From Carposina sasakii (Eukaryota > Arthropoda > Insecta > Lepidoptera > Carposinidae), in assembly GCA_014607495.2 (NCBI GenBank), contig CP053157.1, positions 372,001 to 436,000 of the forward strand: 64,000 bases of DNA, given 5' to 3'. Under the pieces are notes generated by a model, which saw nothing but the letters and a program-made list of their open reading frames with translations, was not told where the DNA came from and searched no databases. Below are positions 33,005 to 43,060 of this stretch, piece after piece. The translations under genes were made by a program, and so were the position numbers. Numbering within the stretch: position 1 is the stretch's first letter; each line of letters starts with the position of its first letter.

Positions 33005-33655
33005 TGTGACATCGAGTCCATAGCAAAAATCTCAGCTAAAAAACTGTCCAAGGTTTGGCGGTATTTTACTCCACAGCAACTATTGGTGCTATATAAAGCG
33101 CAAGTTCGCCCTTGTATAGAGTACTGCTGCCACCTTTGGGATGGATCAGCTAAATATCAGCTAGCCGCACTGGACTCGGTGGAAAAACGGGCAATAAAAC
33201 TTATTGGAGATGAAACCGTAGCAAATTCGAAACTCCAGGACCTGACCCACCGCCGTAAAATTGCTGCCTTGTCAGTGTTTTACAGAATACACTTTGGAGA
33301 GTGTGCGTGGGAACTTCACAATACAGTTCCACCAGCCCCTTTTCACCATCGGGTACTAGACGCAGACTAGCGTATCACCCTTATGTTGTTGATATCCCAC
33401 CCATCCGCACCAAACATTATGCTAACTCGTTTGTAATGCGAATGGCTAAGGAGTGGAATGCACTTCCTGCCAATGTATTTCCCGAATTTCCCAGAATTTC
33501 TCCGATTTTCTACAACATTGGTCTCTTCAAAGCTAGAGTGAATAGGCACTTTCTAAGCAAACATGTACCACCCTAGGCCGCATCTTGCTTAACATCAGGC
33601 ACGATGGCGGTCAAATATTTGCCTAGCTAATTGTAAAAAAAAATACACATGAATG
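33005..33655 (+). pseudogene. 5'-truncated non-LTR retrotransposon, RT C-terminus
   Basis: One frame (33083-33370) gives YKAQVRPCIEYCCHLWDGS, LDSVEKRAIKLIGDE and IAALSVFYRIHFGECAWEL. The neighbouring frame (from about 33345) continues with RRRLAYHPYVV, YANSFVMRMAKEWNALPANV and FKARVNRHFLSKH. This is the typical end of a LINE reverse transcriptase. A one-base shift near 33350 breaks it. An A-run near 33635 (AATTGTAAAAAAAAATACAC) marks the 3' end. Confidence 0.75.
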
Positions 33656-34127
33656 TTTATTAAATTATTATTGTTCTTTGTGTATTACCTTATAAATTTC
33701 AATTACATTACTGAGCTTTTCGATTATTTGTTTATAAAACAAAACATCTGATGATGGAATCTCTAATGAATCAGGGGATATCTTCCAAACACCAAATATC
33801 TCAGGCACGAATAGTCTACTTCCAGATTTTGGCGGAAAATTTGGTCAGTTAGTTAGAATATAATGGAAACGTCGGTCTGATGATAGGCCGACGAGAAACG
33901 GATTATTAAACTTTTTAGGATCCTGAACCTGCGAATATAAAGACGGCGCTGATGATGGAGCCAGATGGGATAGATAATACTCTTTAGGGTCGAGCTTATT
34001 CTAGTTTTGGCTTATAGGGTCGGAAGCTGTTTTTTCTTAATCAATGAAGTATAATAAATAGATAGAATCATACAACATATATATTTTCTTCTATGCTGTT
34101 CTGGGAGTGAAAAAAAAAGTATAATAC

Positions 34128-34230
34128 TACAGCTGCTTCTCTTCGCGGGCATACTGTATAGGTACAAGTCAGTAGAGGGACAAAAGGGTCTTGGTGTTTT
34201 GTAGGCTATGGGCAGTAGGCTATAAAACTC
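34128..34230 (+). mobile_element. SINE-like repeat fragment
   Basis: It shares GCTGCTTCTCTT, GGGCATACTGTA and AGAGGGACAAAAGGGTCTTG with the retroposon inside P450 pseudo-exon 2 (46552-46798). It is truncated on the right. Confidence 0.55.
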
Positions 34231-34343
34231 ATGCGCACATAGTCGCAGGACGATGCTAGTTCCAACTAATATTATAAATGCAAAAGTAAGTTCGTTTATT
34301 TGAGTGTTTATTTGTTTGTTTGCATTATTTTCCCAACTACACT

Positions 34344-34635
34344 AATTACGTAGGTCACAACCGGAGGTCTCAAAAAAAACCGAAATTATTAATATAAATT
34401 TATTATAGAATAGAAATTACAAATAGGTATCTTAAATCTAACTAGAAACTAGCACCTCGTTCGAAGTAGGAACTAAGTGTGTCACTATGGACCGATGTGC
34501 AATCCGAGCTTCCTGGCCACGACGTTCCCACGTTGAAGTAATCTGCTGACGCTGCAACTGACAAGCCCGCGCGTGTAACGCTGTATCTAGGTCGCTCGTA
34601 TGGACATTATTTCTATAGGCTTAATATATATAATT
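34344..34635 (-). repeat. 3' LTR of the errantivirus-type element
   Basis: 292 bp, minus-strand ends AATTATATATATTAAGCC...CCTACGTAATT. It agrees base for base with 41331-41622 on reading. Confidence 0.9.
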
Positions 34636-34648
34636 CCTCCACCCTTAG
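34636..34648 (-). other. Polypurine tract
   Basis: The minus strand reads AAGGGTGGAGG immediately before the 3' LTR, as expected for the plus-strand DNA primer. Confidence 0.7.
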
Positions 34649-34656
34649 AACAGCAA

Positions 34657-36372
34657 CTATTTTAGAATGTTGAGAGAAAATGTTGCTGGCTGTTTCCTTG
34701 GATGCAGAGATGGTTCTGGTTTAGCATAGGTGTGCTGGCCTTGTTCTGCGTCTGGGCTTATAATCTTCGATGATCGTCCATGATATCGTCGATATAGAAG
34801 GATGCTGCTAAGCGCCAATACTCCCAATAATGCACCATAGAAGGGGATAGTAGTATGGTACAGTGTAGAAAGGTTTTCTATGTGGATAGGGGTTTGCAGG
34901 TTAACTCTATCCTGTAGCTCGTGTAGTTTTCTCAAGTCAATTGAGCTTATGTTGAGAGGTAGAGATGAAATCTTGTCTTCCGGTTGAATTGGTACTTCCA
35001 TTATCTTCATAGGTTGACCCAGTACATGGTCATTGAGGTTGACGATGGTAAACTCGTCCGTCTGTAGCTTACAGTTGTAAGGGATGGTAGCCAAGTAACT
35101 TCCGGTCATTATGCAGGTTTCGTCTCGTTCACATGATATCCTTAGTTGAGTAGGCTGTGGTAGCACGATGACGTAGTGGCGGTCATCTAATTTTTCCATG
35201 GCGGGTTTCATTAGGTTGATCGTAGTCCTGCTGCATGATGATAGCTGTGTCTGGCCCTCGATAGTGTTGCAGATGCAGTCCGGTTGAGATCTCAATTGGT
35301 GGTTGACCTTCTCCTCGCATAGGTATTGGGTGCCTATCTTCGGGCATTCAGCCTCAATGTACACATGAAAATTTCTAGTGATAGCTAGGAAGGGATAAGG
35401 AGGGATTATAACTTGTCTATTCCTATTAGGTAAAATAACTAATCTATATAGATTATAGTAGAGAGGAGATATTACAGGAAATTGGAAGGAAAAAACTATT
35501 TGGTAGCCATTGTAGTATGAGGCTGGCTTAATGATCTCATAGTAATATCTTAACTCTAAATCTAAAATCTGATCCTTATCATAAGTATTCCTAAGTGTAC
35601 CTAACATTCTATTCATTATATCTAGGCTAATCATAGAATGATGCGTGCTTGATGCACGACAGAATGCTAAAGCATTCTCTATTCTATTTATTTCGCTTAC
35701 CAAGCTATCTATATTGTCGCTAACTATCGCCAACATTTGTGCGAATTTAGCGAATTTTAATAAGGTGTACTGCGCATAACTATGCTCGTCAAGTAAAATA
35801 TGCAAGGTTTTATTAATTTGTTTTTGATTTTCTGAAATTTGACCTAAAATCTTAGTGTGAGTATTCATTAAGTCTTTGCTAAGACTTATATGATAATTTT
35901 GATCCGTAATAATTTTATCCTGGTTATCCTTAAGGACCTTAAGGGCATTTTCGTATCTCAAAGCGTCCGTATAGTCTAAATTTCCGGTTAGGCTTTTAAT
36001 AACTGATCCTAAACCGTCTATAAGACCTCTTTTAGATCGATTTGGCTCTAAGCTTTTTAACTGAAGCAATGCATTATCTAACTTAATAGTTAAATGATCA
36101 ACCTGAAATTCAAAAAGGGAGTAAGTATAGTTATCTAATCTAAGTTTCGTGTCAGCTAACTGATTCTGTACTAAGATAATGTTATTACTAATGTCATTTA
36201 ATTCTATGTACTGTAAGAATGTATGATAATGAGTGGTTAGTCTCATGCTGCCCAATTTAAATGGTAAAAGCCCGGGTCCATCTTGAAGTCCTTCAAGTTT
36301 TATCTCTAGCGCCTGTATCACCCTGAGAGATATCAGTAGTATCCTGTAACAAGTTTTTGTTCTTAGGAGCAC
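34657..36372 (-). CDS. env: Envelope-like protein (env), 571 aa
   Basis: Retroviral-type envelope related to the errantivirus Env / baculovirus F fusion protein family. Seen in the sequence: a hydrophobic N-terminus (residues about 8-22), a furin-type RSKR site at 112-115 followed directly by GLIDGLGSVIKSLTGNLD, the conserved fusion-peptide region, a long helical stretch after it, several cysteines in 355-425, and a C-terminal membrane span (about 519-540) with a short basic tail. The frame is open throughout. It starts within the last 80 bases of pol in another frame, so a spliced subgenomic mRNA is likely, as in gypsy. Whether it is expressed is unknown. Confidence 0.85.
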   Translation of the reverse strand: MLLRTKTCYRILLISLRVIQALEIKLEGLQDGPGLLPFKLGSMRLTTHYHTFLQYIELNDISNNIILVQNQLADTKLRLDNYTYSLFEFQVDHLTIKLDNALLQLKSLEPNRSKRGLIDGLGSVIKSLTGNLDYTDALRYENALKVLKDNQDKIITDQNYHISLSKDLMNTHTKILGQISENQKQINKTLHILLDEHSYAQYTLLKFAKFAQMLAIVSDNIDSLVSEINRIENALAFCRASSTHHSMISLDIMNRMLGTLRNTYDKDQILDLELRYYYEIIKPASYYNGYQIVFSFQFPVISPLYYNLYRLVILPNRNRQVIIPPYPFLAITRNFHVYIEAECPKIGTQYLCEEKVNHQLRSQPDCICNTIEGQTQLSSCSRTTINLMKPAMEKLDDRHYVIVLPQPTQLRISCERDETCIMTGSYLATIPYNCKLQTDEFTIVNLNDHVLGQPMKIMEVPIQPEDKISSLPLNISSIDLRKLHELQDRVNLQTPIHIENLSTLYHTTIPFYGALLGVLALSSILLYRRYHGRSSKIISPDAEQGQHTYAKPEPSLHPRKQPATFSLNILK

Positions 36373-38758
36373 GTTTTAGTCTCGATTTGGCTATAGGGCC
36401 TTTCTTTTTAGAGGTATAAATATGAATTGGTAAGTCAGCTAAAACGGTGTCCTGCGTGAATCTAGGGGCAATTTTAGAACGACTAGCGCAAGGGTTAGTG
36501 ACAAAGACCTGTTGGTCAGGTTGGTACTCTACTTCCTGTTCGCGGCTTAAATTACGACGTTCTATGATAGCGGTTCTATTAGCAAGGGATGACTCATTAA
36601 TAAGTTCATACACCTTTTTCATTTGCTCTCTATGAGTTTGTGAGTACTGTTGCAATAGGTGGGGTGTTAGGTCTATATCGGTCGGGTCACGTGGATCAGT
36701 ATGTCCTAGTATGAGGTCATACGGTCTACACTTTGTGAAGCTATGGACTGAACTGTTATAGGCAATTAATGCGTAAGGGATGAGATTAATAACAGGCTGG
36801 TCTTTATGTTCTAATTTCAGGATGCGGATGTGCTCTAATAATGTGGAATGAAACCTTTCTATGTTGCCATTCGAATTAGGGGAGTGTGCCAATGTCTTAT
36901 GATGAATGATTTTATGAATTTTACAGAACTCTGAAAACATTTGGTTAGTAAATTCAGTTCCCTGATCTGTAATGATAGTGAGCGGTAAGCCATGATGCGT
37001 GCTGAAGGTTAGTAAAGCTTGTATTACACTGAGCGCAGTGCCATCTCTAAGTGGATAGGCCTGTGCATATTTTGAGAACACGTCTATGAAGGTCACATAT
37101 TTCTCATTTTGAGCAGTAAAGAGATCCATATGGACAGATTCAAAAGGTCTCGTAGCTGGGGGTACAATATTAAATTGAGGTCTAATCGGATTTCTATCAT
37201 ATTTAGCCTGGCCACATACAGTACAGTTATTTATAAATTTTGTTATGTGGTCTAGCATTTTTGGCCAATAATATCTTTCGGATAAAGATAGATAGCACTC
37301 GTTAATGCCACGGTGGTTGGTTTTACCCTCGTGGTAGTGACGAATAATATCCTGTTGTCTGAGGTACTCTCTCACGTTCTCTAATTCCTTTTTAGCGATT
37401 ACTAATTTCATAGAAGAGCTTTTGAATTTGTCCTGTAAAATGGGTATAATTTTATACATACCGAGAGGTGGGTTAATAAAAATAGCTGTTTTAATTTTAG
37501 GGTTTACATACTCTTTGATAGCGTTAATCAAGTCCTCCTCAAGGTTAGACTCGGATAGATAAATGCATGTTCGAGTGTGAGTGTCAAAGGGTTTATTAAC
37601 TGTAGTTCGTTTTTTAATGTCGCCTACGATAGCCAAAACTAATTGTCTATGGAATTTATTAAGGGGGTCGTCAGAGATAGGGATCTCTAAAATGGGATTT
37701 TCGTTAGAGGTATGTGCAGTAAGAGTCTCGGAGTTGTCACCTATAGTTGGTGGTCTCTCAGATGGATTTGCTATCATTGAACTTGTCTCTTCGTTACAGA
37801 TCTCGATACGAGACAAGGCGTCGGCGTTGGTGTTATTTTTGCCTTTTTTATAGATAACTGAATAATCATACTCGCTTAATTTTAGTCTCCATCTAGTTAA
37901 TCTGGAGTTAGGCTCCTTAACATTCATGACCCACTGAAGTGGCTTGTGATCGGTTGCGATTTTAAATTTACGGCCAAAAAGGTAGGGTCTGAAATATTTC
38001 GTAGCCCAAACGATAGCTAAGAGCTCCTTCTCTATCGTGCTATAATTGATCTCGCTCTCATTTAGCGTACGTGAAGCGTAAGCTATTGGCTTATCGGAAC
38101 CTATTGATCCTTGAGAGAGAATAGCACCAATTGCAAAGTTGGAGGCGTCTGTAGTCAATATAAACTCTTTGTCAAAGTCGGGGTACCTAAGGACAGGGTC
38201 ATTAGTCAATAAGGTTTTGCACTTCTCAAAACAGTTAATATAATCGGGTTCAAATGTAATTTTCTTTCCTTTCTTTAGACAATTCGTCATAGGCTTAGTT
38301 ATTCTCGCAAAGTCTGGGATAAATTTTCGGTAGTAACCAATAAGTCCTAGAAATTGTTTTATTTCCTTAGAGGTTTTAGGTAGGGGATATTTTTGAATAG
38401 CAGAGACTTTATCAGGGTTAGGTTTTATACCCTCGCTGCTAATTACGTGACCCAAATATGCAGTTTCGAGTTTTAAGAACTCTGACTTATCTAGTTGGAT
38501 CTTGAAATTAGATTCGCGTAGTCTCCGAAAAACTTTCTCAAGGTTGACTATATGCTCCTGAAGGGAGGTACTAAAGACAATAATGTCATCTAGATAAACG
38601 AGACATATAACATTTTGGAGACCCTGGAGTACATTATCCATTACGCGTTGAAACGTAGATGGAGAATTTTTAAGACCCATGGGCATTCTTAAAAACTCAA
38701 AATGTCCATGTTCAACGTTAAAAGCGGTCTTGGGTATGTCATTAGGGTCCATTTCCAC
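36293..38758 (-). pseudogene. pol: pol main part: RT core, RNase H, integrase (821 codons open)
   Basis: The frame is open from before 38758, where TTLDLASGFYQVEMDP places the first catalytic Asp just upstream of the listed Met. YLDD is at residues 55-58. The RNase H region starts near ILTTDASNFAIGA (about 205). The integrase has a zinc-binding H-H (HYHEGKTNHRG), C-C (CTVCGQ), and D-D-E motifs in MDLFTAQNEKY, ITDQGTEF and GNIERFHS. These enzyme parts look intact. The N-terminal fingers of the reverse transcriptase are missing because the preceding ORF (38800-39090) ends at what should be the neighbouring region, so the enzyme as a whole is judged defective. Confidence 0.85.
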
Positions 38759-38799
38759 TTGATAAAAACCTGACGCAAGGTCAAGTGTAGTAACTAATG

Positions 38800-39190
38800 T
38801 TAATAATGGTCTAACATCTTACTAATCTGAGAACTAACTTCCTCGCGGTGAATATAAGGGTAACGATAGCTTTTTGTAAAGACAGGAATTTGATCTGTAG
38901 TTTTAATACGGTGTTTGATTTTATTAATGAAAGTTAACGACTCTCCTTCTATATAGAATACGTCGGAATAGTTAGAACAAAGTGCCATTAAATTTGCTTT
39001 TTCTTCCGCGTTCAAGTGGTCCATGCGTAAGCGAGAGATCACATCTTTAGCGCGGGAAGACAAATTTTGAGTACTTGAAGAGCACTCCAAGTTGTATAAG
39101 GTCGCGTGTGCGGCCTGATCTATTGAAAAGATTATATCATTTTGAGTGGGGTTGGTAACCTCAATAGTGGTATACGACTATTGATAACAG
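38800..39190 (-). pseudogene. pol: pol, beginning of reverse transcriptase, out of frame
   Basis: A separate frame, open from about 39190, contains AEEKANLMALCSNYSDVFYI, KHRIKTTDQIPVF and REEVSSQISKMLD, the lead-in to a gypsy reverse transcriptase. It stops at 38800-38802. By comparison with the usual spacing in Ty3/gypsy elements, about 60 residues between this point and TTLDLASG are absent, and the two sides are in different frames, so a deletion of non-triplet length is inferred. Confidence 0.75.
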
Positions 39191-39757
39191 TTGTTAGACA
39201 ATTAGAGATTAAACAATTACAGACAGTTTGTTCCTCTATAATGACGTCACCATCCGGGGCGTTAATAGGGAGACGGATTAATTTAGAGCTTTGCGCTGGT
39301 ATAATATCTTTGTAAAGATTTAAGTTACAAGAGTTGAACATTCTAATTGGGTTGACTGAAAATTTAGTTATTAATAATAGTTCTTTAAGGTCTAATTTTG
39401 CTTCCCATTTAGTCAATAGGTCCATACCTATTAACCCATCAAAATGGTTATGGAACTTATATATGAATAATTTAATGTTCTCCGAATCTTTTAATTCTGG
39501 AAAACAGGGTAGGTTAATTGAAAAGTTATTTCTACTGGTGGCATGTACATTTGTCACCTCAAACGGATCGTAATTTAATGGTATGTGGGGGAAGTAACAC
39601 TCTACGGCTTCGGGGCTGATAAAAGACTGATTAGCTCCGGTATCAACTAGAAAATTTAGAGGGGGTTTAGAAATTCGAATAAAAGGTAGCTGTCTTTGAG
39701 TCTGTAAGTTAAGTTCTATCCTGAGCTTTTTGATGTCGTTTCCTTTTGAAAATCCTC
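39132..39757 (-). pseudogene. pol: pol, protease part
   Basis: In the -1 frame relative to gag and overlapping its end by about 40 bases, this holds the aspartic protease active site LVDTGANQSF (about 39620-39650) and FDGLIGMDLLTKW. The frame ends in a stop at 39132, while the sensible continuation (EVTNPTQNDIIFSID) is in another frame from about 39185. A one-base shift therefore lies near 39170-39185. Gag-Pol expression by -1 frameshifting is normal for the group. Confidence 0.75.
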
Positions 39758-40969
39758 ACTAGTGGAGGCCTGTGGCTGTTCTTCCGTAATCTGAACGTTA
39801 CAGTTATCAGTTACGTCAGAATATTGTGGGGCGGAATAATCATAAGAATTACTATTATATTCAATCCAATTATATTCATCATAGTAAGTAGGCTCATAAT
39901 AGTCATAGTATTCGGGGTAGCAATGTGAATCATCGTAACTCATACAGTCATTCACGTTAACATCTCTAGTTTTGAAATAGTTATTCGGGGGTGGATTGCC
40001 TTGCTTCGCCCAGTTCCATCCGCTAGGTGGAAGCTGTCGAGATACATAGTGGCTAACGCCACTCATTGGCTTAGGGCCATGGATAGGTAGCTGATTACCT
40101 TTAGGAGGTAATCGGAATATACCACTACTACGTGGGTTATAATTTGGAGGGGGTGCGCTAAACATCTGCTGAGTTCGCGTTGGCATATACGGCTGATTAA
40201 AATTAGGTCTAAAATGATTCTGCGCACGCGGCTGCATCGTCATAGGAGTAAACGTAAATGGTTTCGGCACAGGGTTAGTATTAGGCATGCGAAAAGGTGG
40301 CAAATTATGCGTGGGTGGCATCATAAAATTATTGTTAGTTCTAGAGCTAGGTGAGTGAATAGATTTAGGTAATACATCGCTTCTTTGCTGCAGGTACATG
40401 ACATTGAGTTCCTCTTGCACGAACTCTAAGGCCTTTTCCATAGTCTCCGGTCGCATACAGCGTATACGTGATCCTAAAGGTTCTTTAAGTCCACGTACGA
40501 AAGCTTGCATGGTGAGCTTTTTATATAAATCTCGTTTGGCTTCTATGGTGGTCGGGACGACTTCGTGCAACGTAACATATGTCATTATGGTACTAAATAA
40601 TGTCTGGCATCTATCGAAAAATTCCTGGGGCGAACTACTACCCTGGACTTGCAATGAAAGGTCATTATATAGGGTTGTTTCATCCCTCTGGTCGGAAAAG
40701 TTATTAATAAGAACGTTTCTAATGCTGGCCCAATTTTCGGGTATACCATTTGAATTTATAGTAAGGGCGGCGGGCCCTGTTATTTTATTTAAAATTCCGT
40801 TAAGCAAAGAAAGATTATTCAATTCGCATTCCGGACTAACACTAACATAAAAAGACACAAGCTTATCACATATTTTAATAAATCGTGTAAGGATGTGTGG
40901 GTTCCCGTTAAATTCAGGAACAAGGCGGAGGGCCTTAAATATAGTATCGGGATCGTGTTGAACCGACAT
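39716..40969 (-). CDS. gag: Gag structural protein, 417 aa
   Basis: An open frame lies just downstream of the leader. The N-terminal half looks like a helical capsid (FIKICDKLVSFYV, PQEFFDRCQTLFSTI, MQAFVRGLKEPLGSRI). The C-terminal half is rich in Pro, Asn, Gln and Tyr (PPPNYNPRSSG, YPEYYDYYEPTYYDEY). No CCHC zinc knuckle is seen, as is usual in errantiviruses. The stop at 39716 overlaps the protease frame. Confidence 0.85.
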   Translation of the reverse strand: MSVQHDPDTIFKALRLVPEFNGNPHILTRFIKICDKLVSFYVSVSPECELNNLSLLNGILNKITGPAALTINSNGIPENWASIRNVLINNFSDQRDETTLYNDLSLQVQGSSSPQEFFDRCQTLFSTIMTYVTLHEVVPTTIEAKRDLYKKLTMQAFVRGLKEPLGSRIRCMRPETMEKALEFVQEELNVMYLQQRSDVLPKSIHSPSSRTNNNFMMPPTHNLPPFRMPNTNPVPKPFTFTPMTMQPRAQNHFRPNFNQPYMPTRTQQMFSAPPPNYNPRSSGIFRLPPKGNQLPIHGPKPMSGVSHYVSRQLPPSGWNWAKQGNPPPNNYFKTRDVNVNDCMSYDDSHCYPEYYDYYEPTYYDEYNWIEYNSNSYDYSAPQYSDVTDNCNVQITEEQPQASTSEDFQKETTSKSSG

Positions 40970-41309
40970 TATACTATCTTCTGAATTATCTAGACTAATA
41001 TTTCTACTAATATCTATAGCTAAATCCCGTGTGGACCGTCTATGAGTAACAGCCCTTGGGGTAGATGAGTTCCTTGGATGGAAAATTTTGGGGAAAAATT
41101 AAGACTAAGGACTAAGGATAAGAGAAAGCACCACTAGAAAATTCAATGAGCACTTACATAAGCATCTCGGTCTCTGATGAGCGTCTTCGAAGTCTGGAAG
41201 GTCCGGCTGGCCACGTGGAGGGTCTTCGTTAAGGTTAGAGAACCAAAAAACGCGTCGCGCGATGACGTAACTCGATTTTTGAGAGGTCTTAGGCGCGCAC
41301 GAATCCAAA

Positions 41310-41330
41310 AACCATCCTACCGACTGCGCC
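41310..41330 (-). other. Primer binding site (tRNA-Ser type)
   Basis: Directly after the 5' LTR the minus strand reads TGGCGCAGTCGGTAGGAT, including the last LTR base. This is complementary to the 3' end of insect tRNA-Ser with CCA. The same primer class is used by 17.6/297-like errantiviruses. Confidence 0.75.
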
Positions 41331-41622
41331 AATTACGTAGGTCACAACCGGAGGTCTCAAAAAAAACCGAAATTATTAATATAAATTTATTATAGAATAG
41401 AAATTACAAATAGGTATCTTAAATCTAACTAGAAACTAGCACCTCGTTCGAAGTAGGAACTAAGTGTGTCACTATGGACCGATGTGCAATCCGAGCTTCC
41501 TGGCCACGACGTTCCCACGTTGAAGTAATCTGCTGACGCTGCAACTGACAAGCCCGCGCGTGTAACGCTGTATCTAGGTCGCTCGTATGGACATTATTTC
41601 TATAGGCTTAATATATATAATT
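41331..41622 (-). repeat. 5' LTR of the errantivirus-type element
   Basis: 292 bp, same sequence as 34344-34635. It should contain the element's promoter; no canonical TATA stands out. Confidence 0.9.
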
Positions 41623-41917
41623 CACTTCTTGAAACTTTGCATATAATACAAATAGGTAGTTAGGATTGCGGCGATTATGTACTTGTCCACATAAACGAAT
41701 TTGTTGGCAACTGGGCTAGTATTCATTATTACGTACATTTTCCTTCTAAACAAATATTTATTGATAACATAATAGACCCGATATAACAGCCATAAATTAT
41801 TTATCATTCCATATATTATCTGTTTAACGATAATCTTATCTTTGTATGATGTTGCATAAAATATTATGTGCCGTAACAAAGGTATTTAATCCACACTCTA
41901 TTTTTCGAATCAAGTTT

Positions 41918-42118
41918 ACATACATACATACATATAGTCACGCTTTTATCCCTTACGGAGTAGGCAGAGCATGATGAACATGGTGCCACTTCTAACCAAT
42001 TTTGAGGGTATAGTTCAGATGTACAAGTTCGGTTAGTAGTGACAGGTGGTCAGCCCATCGCCTACAAAATACCAAGACCCTCTTGTCCCTCTATTGACAT
42101 GTACAGTATTATATTATA
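41918..42118 (-). mobile_element. SINE-like retroposon with (TATG)n tail
   Basis: A reverse-oriented copy of the family at 46552 and 54034: CATACATACATACATATAGT tail, CCTTACGGAGTAGGCAGAGC, GTAGTGACAGGTGGTCAGCC and AGACCCTCTTGTCCCTCT. Confidence 0.7.
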
Positions 42119-42159
42119 AATAAGTTTAATATTATATAAAAATAAAAGAATAAAACAAT

Positions 42160-42310
42160 AAAAAACCGTCTGCGTAAAAAACTAAAAAGAAAAAACAAGC
42201 ACCTAGATTTTTTTTGACTGATGAAAATCATTCAATAATATTATTATATATAGAATTCTAGATCACCTAAGTGCTTGTTTTTTTCTTTTTAGTATTTTAC
42301 GCAGTCGGGT
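42160..42310. mobile_element. Foldback element
   Basis: Arms AACCGTCTGCGTAAAA...AACAAGCACCTAGAT and the complement ATCACCTAAGTGCTTGTTTT...TTTTACGCAGTCGGGTT pair over about 50 bp around a short AT-rich loop. Confidence 0.6.
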
Positions 42311-42719
42311 TTTGTGATTTTTAAAATTATTTTATTTTTCTTTTATACTTTTTAGTTATGAGTACTTAGCTAGATATTTACCAGACTGGATTTCCTATCA
42401 GCACCAGATTACCTACATCACAATATGTGAGAATGGTTGTTACGCAACCTTAAATCGCTATAGATCCTAAACGGTTAGTCGAATCGAAAAATGTTGAGAG
42501 AAAACTTCAACGATACCCCACTCGACATAGTGTGTTAACTTTATTGTTTTTTAATTCTCACAATATGGCGTCCAGTAGTCGCCGTATTGAATTTTCACTA
42601 ACGTCATGTCTTTAGTGACACTCGCCCCGGACTAAGAGGAATCGATTGACGTATGAATCATAAGAATTGGCCGAGAGGTTTGGTCTGTATTATTACGTAT
42701 TATGTAATATTACGTATTA

Positions 42720-43060
42720 TTGTACGTACAGAATGGTTTTTTTGTCATGAATGTTTCCGGAAACTACGCATTTTCCTCATGTGTACGAACATTTTTTCTC
42801 CATGGAAATTTCTTCATTCAACTTCTTCTCCATAAAATTTTTTGCGAGGGTAATAAACATTTATCTAGAAAATAAACGAAAATTCCCATCAAAAAACTAA
42901 CGCAAGTATGAAAGACCATAGATTTCGCGCGGGTTAATAAAATAAACTTTAATAAATAAATAAATGTATAGAGTAAGGACCCACTCTATGCATAAAATAA
43001 GGTTAAATTTATGCCAAAAAAATCCAAGTAAACGATTTTATTTTTTATTTTTTTTATGGT
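42720..43060 (+). mobile_element. Diverged relic of the TACAGG MITE family
   Basis: Scattered matches to the family are kept (TTTCCGGAAACTACGCATTT, TTTCTCCATGGAA, AAAAAACTAACGCAAGTATG, AAATTTATGCCAAAAAAATC), but with many differences and no clear ends. An older copy. Confidence 0.45.

Larger units (their letters stand above)
34344..41622 (-). mobile_element. Errantivirus-type Ty3/gypsy retroelement with env, 7.3 kb
   Basis: Order on the minus strand: LTR, primer site, gag, pol (protease, reverse transcriptase, RNase H, integrase), env, purine tract, LTR. The target duplication is CACT (34340-34343 and 41623-41626). The LTRs (292 bp each) appear identical, so the insertion is young. However, pol is split over three frames and appears to have lost about 60 codons of reverse transcriptase, so this copy is not autonomous. 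It is an old-lineage insect retrovirus-like element sitting between the two P450 copies. Confidence 0.9.

Noticed and set aside
40398..40850. 150-codon plus-strand ORF
   Set aside because: It is the reverse shadow of gag in the errantivirus-type element.
34344..41622. Calling the errantivirus-type element intact because its LTRs are identical
   Set aside because: Pol is in three frames and appears to lack part of the reverse transcriptase, so autonomy is not supported.
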